Part shown: in pieces, positions 20,372 through 28,936 of the stretch | How positions within the stretch are numbered: position 1 is the stretch's first letter | Layout: each line of letters opens with the position of its first letter | Translations under genes and position numbers: made by a program | NCBI GenBank assembly: GCA_009993605.1 | Contig: JAACTB010000012.1 | Coordinates: forward strand, 124,001-188,000 | DNA length: 64,000 nucleotides | Reading direction: 5' to 3' | DNA from: Erythrobacter sp. | GTDB lineage: Bacteria; Pseudomonadota; Alphaproteobacteria; Sphingomonadales; Sphingomonadaceae | The notes under the pieces: model-generated | Seen by the model: the letters and a program-made list of their open reading frames with translations, nothing else | What the model was told of the DNA's origin: nothing | Database searches by the model: none

Positions 20372-21576
20372 TGCCCTTGGCGGCGGGCGAGCGTCCCCTT
20401 GGGCAGAAGCACCAGCGCCTGGCCGCGCCCGCTCATCCCGCCTGCGATTTCGCGCGCCTGCGGGCCATTGCCCCAGAACGTGTCGAAGCGATTGGCACCC
20501 TTGATCGCGCCGCCCGTATCCTGCGCGATCCACAAGCCGTCCGCCACATCCCGGTCGAGATCGAGCCAGACGGGCGCGCCCAGCGGCACATAGGCCGGGT
20601 CCGCCGCCACCGACGATCCGCGCCGCACCGGAACCTCGAGCGCGCCCAGCGGCCCGTCGGTCGTCAGCTCGCGGAAGAAGATCCAGCTCTTGTTGAGCCG
20701 CATGAGGTCCGCGCCCGCTTCGGGATAGTCGCGCAGATACTGGACGATGCCCTGCATCGATCCGGCGTACTGGCCCGGCCCGTCACCCAGCAGGCCGCGT
20801 TCGCGCATGACCGATCCGATGCCGACATATTCGCGCCCGTTCTGCCCGGCATAGCCGATCCGCATCAGCGATCCGTCGGGCAGGCGCAGCAGGCCGGAAC
20901 CCTGGATCTGCAGGAAGAAGAACTCGATCGGATCGGCGGCCCAGGCGATTTCGAGATTGCGGCCCGCCAGCGCGCCCCGTTCGATCTCGGCGCGTTCGTA
21001 ATAGGGGACGTGGTTGCCGCTCGCATCCTTGCGGCCTAGCGGCGCGCGTCCGGTGCGCTCGCTCATCGCCATGTCGGCGGGCCAGTCGCGCACGAGATCG
21101 GGCGGCAGGCGATAGACGGGCACGTCATAGCCGGGGCGGCGCGTGCGGCTGCCCAGGATTTCGGGCTCGAAATAGCCCGTGGCGAAGGCTTTGCCATCGC
21201 CGATCCGGGCGCTTTCGAAATAGGTGGTGAAGAACCGCAGCGCGTCGCTGGCGGGCCAGGTCCGCGCCGCATCGCAGGCGGGGCGCCAGTCCTCGCGATT
21301 GGTCAGCCCGCTCTGGTCGTTGCGCGCGACGAGCTTGGGGCAGGATTCGAGGAAACTGGCGAGCGCAGTGCCCGCATCGCCCGATTGAATCCCGAGCGAA
21401 CCGATATTCGGCCCTGCGGACAGCCCGGAAAAAGCCGCGCTTTCGACCTTCGGGACGATCGGAGGCACTGGTGTCGCGGTGCGCGGCGGCTCCGCCTTTG
21501 GCACTGCCTGACATCCGGCGAGCGCGAGGCTGGCGGACAGGAACAGGGCGGTAAGGCCCGGTTTGCGAAAACCCAT
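20368..21576 (-). CDS. mltA: Membrane-bound lytic murein transglycosylase A
   Basis: MltA cleaves peptidoglycan glycan strands to 1,6-anhydromuropeptides at the outer membrane inner face. The 402-residue precursor has a lipobox (LALAGC), the MltA domain with GYFEPEILGSRTRR and the 3D domain near the C-terminus with the catalytic Asp region (WIAQDTGGAIKGANR). ATG 21576 has GGGAGG upstream. The order mltA-smr after a Tim44-like gene and opposite secB is usual in alphaproteobacteria. Confidence 0.95.
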   Translation of the reverse strand: MGFRKPGLTALFLSASLALAGCQAVPKAEPPRTATPVPPIVPKVESAAFSGLSAGPNIGSLGIQSGDAGTALASFLESCPKLVARNDQSGLTNREDWRPACDAARTWPASDALRFFTTYFESARIGDGKAFATGYFEPEILGSRTRRPGYDVPVYRLPPDLVRDWPADMAMSERTGRAPLGRKDASGNHVPYYERAEIERGALAGRNLEIAWAADPIEFFFLQIQGSGLLRLPDGSLMRIGYAGQNGREYVGIGSVMRERGLLGDGPGQYAGSMQGIVQYLRDYPEAGADLMRLNKSWIFFRELTTDGPLGALEVPVRRGSSVAADPAYVPLGAPVWLDLDRDVADGLWIAQDTGGAIKGANRFDTFWGNGPQAREIAGGMSGRGQALVLLPKGTLARRQGQ

Positions 21577-21625
21577 AATCCCTCCCCGATGCCCTGACCC
21601 GATCGCGTCGGACCGGGCGGCGATG

Positions 21626-22279
21626 TCAGCCCTGATCGGTCTCGTCGAGGACCCAGTTCGGGTCGGTCGCGTCGACATTGCGCATGAAGGACCAGATATC
21701 GCGGCTCTCGACCGCGTCGTCCAGCGAACCGGCGATGGCGTTCCCGTCACGGTCGCGCGTGATCGCCGCGATGTCGGAGACGAACAGCACGGCGATGCGC
21801 GCCACGCGGCCATCCATCTCGGCGGATTTGATCGTCGCATCCTCGATGCGGATCAGGCGGTTCTCCACCGTCTCGCCAGCCTCGGTGCGCGCGTCGATCG
21901 CGCCCGCGAAGCTTTCATAGACATCGTCGTCGCACAATTCGCGCAGCGTCTCCTTGTCGCCTTCCCAGAACGCTTCCAGCACCATCGCATAGGCACCCTT
22001 GGCCCCGTCGAGGAAGCTGAGCACGTCGAAACGCGGGTCCGCCGCGGCGATGGCGCGCACGCCGCTTTCGGTCCCGGCCGGCAGATCGGCCTGGCGCAAG
22101 GTCACATCCGGCTGGGGGCGGCGCACGCGATCATCAGAGCGCGGCGGCATCGCGTCGGGCCGCTCGAACCGCTGGGGCGCGTGCTCCTCCTCATGCTCGG
22201 CCCGGCGGCCCAGCACCGAATAGAGGCGCAGCCCGAGAAAGGCGGCGATGGCGGCGAGGATGACGATTTCCAGAATCAC
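21626..22279 (-). CDS. Tim44/TimA-like membrane-anchored protein
   Basis: The 217-residue protein has an N-terminal membrane helix (ILEIVILAAIAAFLGLRLYSVLG), a charged Pro/Arg linker and a C-terminal Tim44-like domain with the conserved ENRLIRIEDATIKSAE and DIWSFMRN segments. Mitochondrial Tim44 tethers Hsp70 to the import channel; the bacterial role is unproven. A GTG start at 22279 has AGGTG seven bases upstream and puts the helix at the N-terminus. It is divergent from secB. Confidence 0.88.
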   Translation of the reverse strand: MILEIVILAAIAAFLGLRLYSVLGRRAEHEEEHAPQRFERPDAMPPRSDDRVRRPQPDVTLRQADLPAGTESGVRAIAAADPRFDVLSFLDGAKGAYAMVLEAFWEGDKETLRELCDDDVYESFAGAIDARTEAGETVENRLIRIEDATIKSAEMDGRVARIAVLFVSDIAAITRDRDGNAIAGSLDDAVESRDIWSFMRNVDATDPNWVLDETDQG

Positions 22280-22576
22280 TATGCTTGCACCTGCGGCTTT
22301 GCGTGCGCGCCGTATCATCACACGGAGAAATGGCGACGCGCCGGATATTCGGTCGTAACCTGCCCTACATAGGCGCGAATTACAATTCGACAACGCAGTT
22401 GGGCGGGACCTGTGCCCGCGCCGGCGCCGATCGGGGCGCTGTGATCGTTCTCCGCTTTCAGGAGGGCACCGGCTCGGTTGCCGGGGCCACGGGCAGGTGC
22501 TAGGCGCGCGGGCGAACCGGTGCGCGCCCTTTCCCGGCACGTCGCCCGTCACAACATCGAACCGAAAGTGCGCGCA
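22280..22576. promoter_or_regulatory. Divergent control region between the Tim44-like gene and secB
   Basis: About 300 bases without a credible gene separate the two divergent start codons. The region must hold promoters for both sides, but no clear -35/-10 pair could be singled out. Confidence 0.4.
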
Positions 22577-23110
22577 ATGGCCGACGAAGGCGACATCCTC
22601 ACCGATCTGAACATGGACCCGAATGCCAAGCCGAACGGGGCCGACAACCGCCCGGCGGCGGGCATCGTGACGCAATATATCAAGGATCTCTCGGTCGAGA
22701 ACCCGAACGCGCCCGATTGCTTCCAGTGGAACGAGCAGCCGCAGATCGACCTTCAGGTCAATATCGGCGCCAACACGGTCAATCAGGAACTGTCCGAAGT
22801 CGAGCTGAAGGTGAACGTCACCGCCAAGGGCGAGAAGGGCGATTTCTACCTGATCGAGCTGTCCTATTGCGGCCTCGTCGGAATGCGCAACCTGCCCGAC
22901 GAGCAGGCGCACGCCTTCCTCTTCGCCGAAGCGCCGCGCATCCTGTTCCCCTTCGTGCGCCGCGTGATCGCGGATGCCAGCCGCGATGCGGGCTTCCCGC
23001 CGCTGATGATGGACCCGATGGATTTCGGCGCCCTCTACCAGCAGCAGCTCGCCGCGCGCGCGCAGCAGCAGGGCCAGACCGGCGATGCCATGCCCACGGG
23101 CGAGAGCTGA
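22577..23110 (+). CDS. secB: Protein-export chaperone SecB
   Basis: SecB holds preproteins unfolded and passes them to SecA. The 177-residue protein shows the SecB core: YIKDLSVENPNAP, the VNVTAKGEKGDFYLIELSYCGL strand region and LFPFVRRVIADASRDAGFPPL. The C-terminus is Gln/Ala-rich rather than a zinc-binding tail. The start at 22577 has only a weak ribosome binding site, but family alignment of MADEGDIL supports it. Confidence 0.95.
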   Translation: MADEGDILTDLNMDPNAKPNGADNRPAAGIVTQYIKDLSVENPNAPDCFQWNEQPQIDLQVNIGANTVNQELSEVELKVNVTAKGEKGDFYLIELSYCGLVGMRNLPDEQAHAFLFAEAPRILFPFVRRVIADASRDAGFPPLMMDPMDFGALYQQQLAARAQQQGQTGDAMPTGES

Positions 23111-23174
23111 TCGGGCGCTCGCGCTGCGCCCCGGCCTAAATGTGTGACATGACCGCCGGGAACGGACAGAGCCG

Positions 23175-24761
23175 ATGAAACTCGCCAAGGCGCTCGGCTC
23201 TATCGGGTCGCTGACGCTTGCCAGCCGCGTGCTGGCGCTGGTGCGCGATGCCTTGCAGGCGCGCTATGTGGGCGCGGGCTTCGCGTCCGACGCCTTCCTC
23301 GTCGCGTTCCGCCTTCCGAACATGTTCCGCGCCCTGTTCGCGGAAGGGGCGTTTTCGGCCGCCTTCATTCCGATGTTCAACCGCCAGGTTGCGGAAGGCG
23401 GCGGCAAGCCCGCAGGGGTCGATTTCGCGGAACGGGCGCTGGCAGTGCTGCTGCCGATACTGATCCTCGCTACCGTGGTGCTAATGATCGCGGCCTGGCC
23501 GCTGACCTATGCGCTATCGGGCGGGTTCAACGATCCGACGCCGGAACAGTTCAGCTACGCCGTGATGCTGTCGCGGATAACCCTGCCCTATCTGCTGATG
23601 ATCTCGCTGGTGTCGCTGCTGGGCGGCATCTTGAATTCGCTGGAGCGGTACTGGGTCAACGCCGCCGCGCCGATCCTTCTGAATATCGCGATGGTCGCCG
23701 GGCTGGTCCTGTTCCACGGCGAGGACCCTTACGAGACTGCGACCGTGCAGGCTCTTTCGGTGACGGCAGGGGGCGCCTTGCAGCTGCTGTTCCTGATCTG
23801 GGGTTGCCGCCGCGCGGGCATCAAATTGAAACTGCGCCTGCCCCGGATCGACAAGGACATCAAACGCCTGATGCATCTCATCCTGCCCGCGGCGGCGGGT
23901 GCCGGGGCGACACAGATCAACCTGCTCATCTCGACGGCGCTGGCAGGCGCGCTGCTGGCGCCGGGCGCGATCAGCTATATCTATTACGCCGACCGGCTCA
24001 ACCAGCTGCCGCTGGGCCTGATCGGGATTGGGCTCGGCACGATCCTGCTGCCGACCCTGTCGCGCCTTCTCAGCAACGATCAGGCGGACGAGGCACTGGA
24101 GATGCAGAACCGGGGCATCGAACTGGCGCTGTTTCTGACCCTGCCCGCCACCGCCGCCTTCCTGTCGATTTCCGAACCGATCGTGCGTGGCCTGTTCCAG
24201 TATGGCGCCTTCAGTGCGGAGGATACGCGGGCGACTGCGCTGGTCTTGGCCGCCTTCTCGCTCGGCCTGCCAGCCTATGTTTTGATCAAAGTGTTGACGC
24301 CGGGCTATTACGCCCGGTCCGATACGCGCACGCCGGTGCGGTTTGCGCTCGTCGCGATCGCGGTCAACATTGCGGGCAATATCGCGCTGATCCCGACGAT
24401 CGGCTATCTCGGCCCGCCCATCGCCACCGCCGTCTCCGCCGCGATCAACGCCGCGCTGTTGTTCTGGACGCTGCGCAAGCGCGGCCAGTTCAAGGCCGAT
24501 GCGCGGCTGCTGCGCAGGCTCCCCCGGCTCGCCCTGGCCGCCGCGATCATGGGCGGGGCGCTGGCCCTCGCCTTGCCGCTGATCCGCCCCTTCATGGCGG
24601 GCGACATGGTTCAGCGCGGCGTCACCCTGGCCGTCCTCGTTGCGACGGGCGGCGCGGTCTATATCGCCGCGAGTTTCCTCACCGGCGCTTTCCGGCTAAG
24701 CGACCTCAAGGCGCTGCGCCGCCGCGCCCCCCAACCCACATCTCCCGAACCCGAGCAATAG
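23175..24761 (+). CDS. murJ: Lipid II flippase MurJ
   Basis: MurJ moves lipid II across the inner membrane for peptidoglycan synthesis. The 528-residue protein has about 14 membrane helices and family marks: the early RDALQARYVGAGFASDAF segment, FRLPNMFRALFAEGAFSAAF, and GYYARSDTRTPVR. The start has GGAACGGA upstream. It is ten bases ahead of trpS and probably cotranscribed with it. Confidence 0.96.
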   Translation: MKLAKALGSIGSLTLASRVLALVRDALQARYVGAGFASDAFLVAFRLPNMFRALFAEGAFSAAFIPMFNRQVAEGGGKPAGVDFAERALAVLLPILILATVVLMIAAWPLTYALSGGFNDPTPEQFSYAVMLSRITLPYLLMISLVSLLGGILNSLERYWVNAAAPILLNIAMVAGLVLFHGEDPYETATVQALSVTAGGALQLLFLIWGCRRAGIKLKLRLPRIDKDIKRLMHLILPAAAGAGATQINLLISTALAGALLAPGAISYIYYADRLNQLPLGLIGIGLGTILLPTLSRLLSNDQADEALEMQNRGIELALFLTLPATAAFLSISEPIVRGLFQYGAFSAEDTRATALVLAAFSLGLPAYVLIKVLTPGYYARSDTRTPVRFALVAIAVNIAGNIALIPTIGYLGPPIATAVSAAINAALLFWTLRKRGQFKADARLLRRLPRLALAAAIMGGALALALPLIRPFMAGDMVQRGVTLAVLVATGGAVYIAASFLTGAFRLSDLKALRRRAPQPTSPEPEQ

Positions 24762-24770
24762 GCCTTTTTC

Positions 24771-25787
24771 ATGCGCGTCGTTTCCGGCATCCAGCCCACC
24801 GGCAATCTCCACCTCGGAAATTATCTCGGCGCGATCCGCAATTGGGTGCGGATGCAGGATGAGTTGCCGGAAGGGAGCGAGGCCCTTTTCTTTCTCGCCG
24901 ACCTGCACGCCATTTCGATGCCGCACGATCCGGCCCAACTGCGGCAGGGCACGCTGGAAATGGCAGCGGCCCTCGTCGCCTGCGGGATCGACCCCGAACG
25001 CTCGATCCTGTTCAACCAGGCGCAGGTGCCACAGCATGCCGAGCTGCAATGGCTCTTGAACGGCACGGCGCGGATGGGTTGGCTCAACCGGATGACGCAG
25101 TGGAAGGACAAGGCGGGCAAGAACCGCGAGGGCGCGAGCGTCGCCCTGTTCGCCTATCCCGTCCTCCAGGCCGCCGACGTGCTGCTCTATCAGGCGACCC
25201 ATGTGCCGGTAGGCGAGGACCAGAAGCAGCACCTCGAGCTGGCGCGCGACATCGCGCAGAAGTTCAATCACGATTTCGCATCTGAAGACGCGCCCGTCTT
25301 CACTCTGCCCGATCCGATCGTGCCGCCCGATGCCGCGCGCATCATGAGCCTGCGCGACGGCACGAAGAAGATGTCGAAATCCGATCCCAGCGACATGAGC
25401 CGCATCAACCTCGCCGACGATGCGGACGAGGTGATGAAGAAGGTGAAGAAGGCCAAGACCGATCCCGAACCGCTTCCGTCCGAGCGTGCGGGGCTGGAGG
25501 ACCGGGCCGAAGCGCTCAATCTCGTGACGATCTACGCCGCGCTGACCGATACGAGCGTGGATGAAGTCCTCGCCGAAAACGGCGGGCAGGGATTCGGCTC
25601 TTTCAAGCCGCTGCTGGGCGAAGCGCTGGTCGAGACGCTCAAGCCGATTTCGGCGCGGTTCACCCAGTTGCTCGACGATCGCGAGGCGCTCGACGCCATT
25701 CTCGCGCGCGGTGCGGCGCAGGCGCGCGAGCGGGCGGTCGCGACGCTCGATGCGACGTATAATGCATTCGGTCTGGTGCGCGGCTGA
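24771..25787 (+). CDS. trpS: Tryptophanyl-tRNA synthetase
   Basis: TrpS charges tRNA-Trp. The class Ic enzyme of 338 residues has the HIGH-like motif HLGN at residues 14-17 and the KMSKS loop in GTKKMSKSDPS. Length is normal. It follows murJ closely. Confidence 0.98.
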   Translation: MRVVSGIQPTGNLHLGNYLGAIRNWVRMQDELPEGSEALFFLADLHAISMPHDPAQLRQGTLEMAAALVACGIDPERSILFNQAQVPQHAELQWLLNGTARMGWLNRMTQWKDKAGKNREGASVALFAYPVLQAADVLLYQATHVPVGEDQKQHLELARDIAQKFNHDFASEDAPVFTLPDPIVPPDAARIMSLRDGTKKMSKSDPSDMSRINLADDADEVMKKVKKAKTDPEPLPSERAGLEDRAEALNLVTIYAALTDTSVDEVLAENGGQGFGSFKPLLGEALVETLKPISARFTQLLDDREALDAILARGAAQARERAVATLDATYNAFGLVRG

Positions 25788-25970
25788 CGGGAACCGAAAT
25801 TGCGGTTTCGCGCTTTTCCTACAAGGCGTTATCATTCAAACCGGGTTCAGCCCGGTTGCGATAGGGCGTGCTTATTCGCTGACAGATTGGCCGCCGATCG
25901 ACCCGTGACAGGTAGTGACTGGCAGGGGAAAGGGCCCGCGCAGCGCGATCGAACTTCGAAAGGACTATCT

Positions 25971-26657
25971 ATGACCTTCGCATCGCAAGGTTGGGGGCGC
26001 ATCGCCAGAAAGGCCTCCGTACCCCTACTTCTCGCAAGCCTCGCGGCATGTGCCACGCCGTCGTTCAAGGCGGACGTCTCGCGTTTCCAGACTCAATTGC
26101 CCGCGCCTGCGGGGCAGAGCTTCTATGTCGTCGCCGACGATCCCGCGCTGGCGGGCGGCCTCGAGTTCGCGCTCTATGCCGACGAGGTCGAGGAAGAGAT
26201 GCAGCGACTGGGCTACGCGCAGGCCGCCTCTCCTGAAGCCGCCAGCCTGCTGGTGCGCTTCGATTACGGGGTCGACAATGGGCGTGAGCGGATCCGCAGC
26301 ACCGGCTTTCGCGATCCGTTCTACGATCCGTGGTATCGCTTCAGTCCGTATCGCTCGAGGCTCGCCTATCGCGGGTTCTACGGACGGCCCTGGGGTTACG
26401 GGTTCTACGATCCGTGGTTCGGCGGCTCGGACATCCGCAGCTACACCGTCTATACCAGCGGCATCGACCTGAAGATCGACCGCGCGGCGACGGGCGAGCG
26501 TCTGTTCGAAGGCAAGGCCGAAGCGGTCTCGACGTCGGACCGGCTCCAATATCTGGTGCCGAATTTGGTCGAGGCGATGTTCACCGATTTCCCGGGCAAT
26601 TCGGGCGAAACGGTACGCATCTCGATCGCGCCGGAAGACAAGGCGGCGCGCCGCTAA
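25971..26657 (+). CDS. DUF4136-like lipoprotein
   Basis: The 228-residue protein has a signal peptide ending in a lipobox (LASLAAC) and a DUF4136-like core (ADVSRFQTQLPAPAGQSFYVV) followed by an Arg/Tyr/Gly/Phe-rich centre (DPFYDPWYRFSPYRSR) and a C-terminal domain. Such lipoproteins are common in sphingomonads and have no known function. CGAAAGGA lies seven bases before ATG 25971. It is a single gene closed by a bidirectional terminator. Confidence 0.85.
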   Translation: MTFASQGWGRIARKASVPLLLASLAACATPSFKADVSRFQTQLPAPAGQSFYVVADDPALAGGLEFALYADEVEEEMQRLGYAQAASPEAASLLVRFDYGVDNGRERIRSTGFRDPFYDPWYRFSPYRSRLAYRGFYGRPWGYGFYDPWFGGSDIRSYTVYTSGIDLKIDRAATGERLFEGKAEAVSTSDRLQYLVPNLVEAMFTDFPGNSGETVRISIAPEDKAARR

Positions 26658-26676
26658 CCAGCCGGACACTGCACGA

Positions 26677-26707
26677 AAAGGCGGCATCGCGAGGTGCCGC
26701 CTTTTTC
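26677..26707. terminator. Bidirectional terminator
   Basis: AAAAGGCGGCA (26677-26687) pairs perfectly with 26696-26706; T5 follows on the plus strand and A4 opens it for the minus strand. It lies between convergent genes. Confidence 0.88.
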
Positions 26708-26711
26708 GTAT

Positions 26712-27761
26712 CTATCGCGGACCTCGCCTTCCTCGGAAGGCCAGCATCACTGCGCAGACCGTCGTGGCGGCAAGGATCGCGCCTTCGGTGACGGTGGCCG
26801 CCATCAGAGTGCGCGGCCCGAAGCCGCTTTCACCGAATACCGCGCCCAGCGTTTCGAGATGCAGGCGCGTATCGCCGAGGCCCAGCTGCAAGGCGCGAAG
26901 CGATCCGCCGAGCAGGCGACCTCCGACAAGGTCCACCAGCAGACCGCCAGACCCGCCAATGGCAAGCGCCAGGATCGCGGCTGCTGCAAGTCCGCTGCGC
27001 CGTCTCCACGCCAGCCACAGCGCCGCGCCGATCGCGCCGCCCATGATCAGTCCTTCGACGAGCCCTGCCACCGCCCCGATCGATTGCGAGGTGAGAAGGC
27101 CGACGCCGTCCTTCCCCAACGTCCCGCCCAGCGCGCCCACCGCCATGCCGCCGAGCATGGCTCCGGGGATCAGCACCCCATCGGCCCGCCCGCGCCAGGC
27201 GAGCGCACTCGCCATACCGAGCCCGATGCCCGCCCCCGCCAGCGTTCCCAGCAGCGCGACCAGCGCCGCGAGGACGACCATGGTCGACGCTCCGCCCGAT
27301 GCCGCCGCAATCCCGTAGAACAGGCCGCCGACCACGCCTGTCGCGGCCCCGCCCAGCGTGCTCGCGGCGGCAAGACGGCCGGGACCGGGTGCGCGTGGGA
27401 TTTCGGCATTCTCCTCGCCACCGGAAACTGGTTCGCCGACAAATTCGACGTCCGACAGGAAGCGATAGCCGTGCTTGGGCACGGTTTGGATGAAACGCGG
27501 ATTGGCGGCATCGTCGCCCAGTGCCCGGCGAAGGGTGCGGATACACTGGGTCAGAGCTTCATCCGTCACCGGGATGCCGCGCCAGACCTCCTCCATGAAG
27601 CGATCCTTGGAAACGAGGCCCCCGCGCGCTTCGACGAGCAGGACCAGCGCGTCGAAATAGCGGCTGCCGAGATCGAGCGGCGCGCCATCGCGGCAGACCT
27701 GCCGGTCGGCGCGATCGAGCGTGTATTCGGCAAAGCGCAGGATGGACTTTTTCTCGGACAT
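26712..27761 (-). CDS. Membrane-anchored winged-helix transcriptional regulator
   Basis: The 349-residue protein starts with an OmpR/PhoB-type winged-helix DNA-binding domain (about residues 5-105; marks FDALVLLVEARGGLVSKDRF, TQCIRTLRRALGD and IQTVPKHGYRFL). A linker and then a long Gly/Ala-rich region with roughly six to seven membrane helices follow. This CadC-like layout lacks a receiver domain, so it should sense its signal through the membrane part. ATG 27761 has GAGGGGAG upstream. It is divergent from a membrane protein gene, with phased 11-bp repeats between them. Confidence 0.85.
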   Translation of the reverse strand: MSEKKSILRFAEYTLDRADRQVCRDGAPLDLGSRYFDALVLLVEARGGLVSKDRFMEEVWRGIPVTDEALTQCIRTLRRALGDDAANPRFIQTVPKHGYRFLSDVEFVGEPVSGGEENAEIPRAPGPGRLAAASTLGGAATGVVGGLFYGIAAASGGASTMVVLAALVALLGTLAGAGIGLGMASALAWRGRADGVLIPGAMLGGMAVGALGGTLGKDGVGLLTSQSIGAVAGLVEGLIMGGAIGAALWLAWRRRSGLAAAAILALAIGGSGGLLVDLVGGRLLGGSLRALQLGLGDTRLHLETLGAVFGESGFGPRTLMAATVTEGAILAATTVCAVMLAFRGRRGPR

Positions 27762-27820
27762 GCTCCCCTCTTCGCGGCCCGGCCTATGCGATGGGGGCGG
27801 GAACGGGAAGGGTTTCGGGC

Positions 27821-27849
27821 ATTGCTCGGCCATTGCTCAGGAATTGCTC
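27821..27849. promoter_or_regulatory. Three phased 11-bp direct repeats (putative operator)
   Basis: ATTGCTC occurs at 27821-27827, 27832-27838 and 27843-27849, exactly 11 bases apart with four-base spacers. PhoB/OmpR-family winged helices bind such 11-bp phased direct repeats. The site is 60-88 bases before ATG 27909 and 60 bases before the regulator start. Confidence 0.6.
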
Positions 27850-27908
27850 ATGCCGCTCAGGCGCGAGGTGAGGCATGAGCGGTCCATCGAAACCACAGGA
27901 ATGAAGCC

Positions 27909-28478
27909 ATGACCGACACGATCTCAGCATCCACCACAGCACCTCGGCGCCCCCGCTTCCTCAATGGCTGGCGCATCGCCGGGTGGAGCGCGGCCCTCGC
28001 GCTCCTTCTGCTGCCCGCCATTGCGATGGTCTTCACGAGAGAAGTGAACTGGACACCGCTCGATTTCGTCTTCGCCGGCGTCCTGATCTTCTCGCTCGGA
28101 ATCGGAATCGAAATCGCGGTCCGGGTCGGGCGCAGCGGCGTCCACACGCTCGGTCTCGGCATCGCGGCCGTCGCGGGGTTCCTCACCCTGTGGGCCAATG
28201 CCGCGGTCGGCTTCATCGGCGCGGAGGGCGAACCGGTGAATATCGCGATCAGCCTGATGGTCGTCGCTGCCGCGATTGTGACGCTTGCGGTGCGGTTTCG
28301 CCCGAATATCCTGCGCTTCGTTTTCGCTATCGTCGCCCTGGGACAGATCGGCGCGGGGCTCTATGCGACCGGCGCCATGCCCGGCCACGCGGTCGAATGG
28401 GGCGTCCTGATCGTCTTTGCAGGGATATGGAGCGCGGCGGCGCTCTGCTTCCACCGCGCTGCCATCCGGCCCGCCTAG
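27909..28478 (+). CDS. Hydrophobic membrane protein next to regulator
   Basis: The 189-residue protein has about six membrane helices after a polar N-terminus and no enzymatic motif. AGGA precedes ATG 27909. Its divergent position from the winged-helix regulator, with the repeats in between, suggests it is that regulator's target. It is four bases into the dut stop on the other strand (convergent overlap). Function unknown. Confidence 0.75.
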   Translation: MTDTISASTTAPRRPRFLNGWRIAGWSAALALLLLPAIAMVFTREVNWTPLDFVFAGVLIFSLGIGIEIAVRVGRSGVHTLGLGIAAVAGFLTLWANAAVGFIGAEGEPVNIAISLMVVAAAIVTLAVRFRPNILRFVFAIVALGQIGAGLYATGAMPGHAVEWGVLIVFAGIWSAAALCFHRAAIRPA

Positions 28479-28936
28479 GCCAGTCTGGCGTGCCCTCCGG
28501 TGGAGCCGAACCCACCGCTTCCGCGATCGGTTGCGTCCAGCTCCTCGACCTCACTCCAGATCGCCTGCGTGACGGGCGCGAGGACGAGCTGGGCGATCCG
28601 GTCGCCGCGCGCGACGGCGAAATCCTCGCTGCCGTGATTGATCAGGATCACCTTCAATTCGCCGCGATAATCGGAATCGACCGTCCCCGGGGTGTTCGGA
28701 ACGGTGATCCCATGCTTGAGCGCCAGCCCCGAGCGCGGGCGCACCTGAATTTCGTAATCTTGCGGGATCGCGAGGGCGAAGCCGGTGGCGACCGCGTGGC
28801 GCGCGCCCGGCGGAACCGTGCAGTCCTCCGCCGCGACCACGTCCATCCCCGCAGCGCCTGTGGTGGCGTAGGCAGGCAGAGCCAGCCCTGCCCCATGGGG
28901 CAGGCGCTTGATCGCAACCTCGATCCGGTCAGCCAT
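28475..28936 (-). CDS. dut: dUTP pyrophosphatase
   Basis: Dut hydrolyses dUTP to dUMP, keeping uracil out of DNA and feeding dTMP synthesis. The 153-residue trimeric-type protein has motifs [39 protein letters not shown] and the C-terminal GSGGFGSTG arm. ATG 28936 overlaps the coaBC stop and has GGAGGAGG upstream. Confidence 0.98.
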   Translation of the reverse strand: MADRIEVAIKRLPHGAGLALPAYATTGAAGMDVVAAEDCTVPPGARHAVATGFALAIPQDYEIQVRPRSGLALKHGITVPNTPGTVDSDYRGELKVILINHGSEDFAVARGDRIAQLVLAPVTQAIWSEVEELDATDRGSGGFGSTGGHARLA

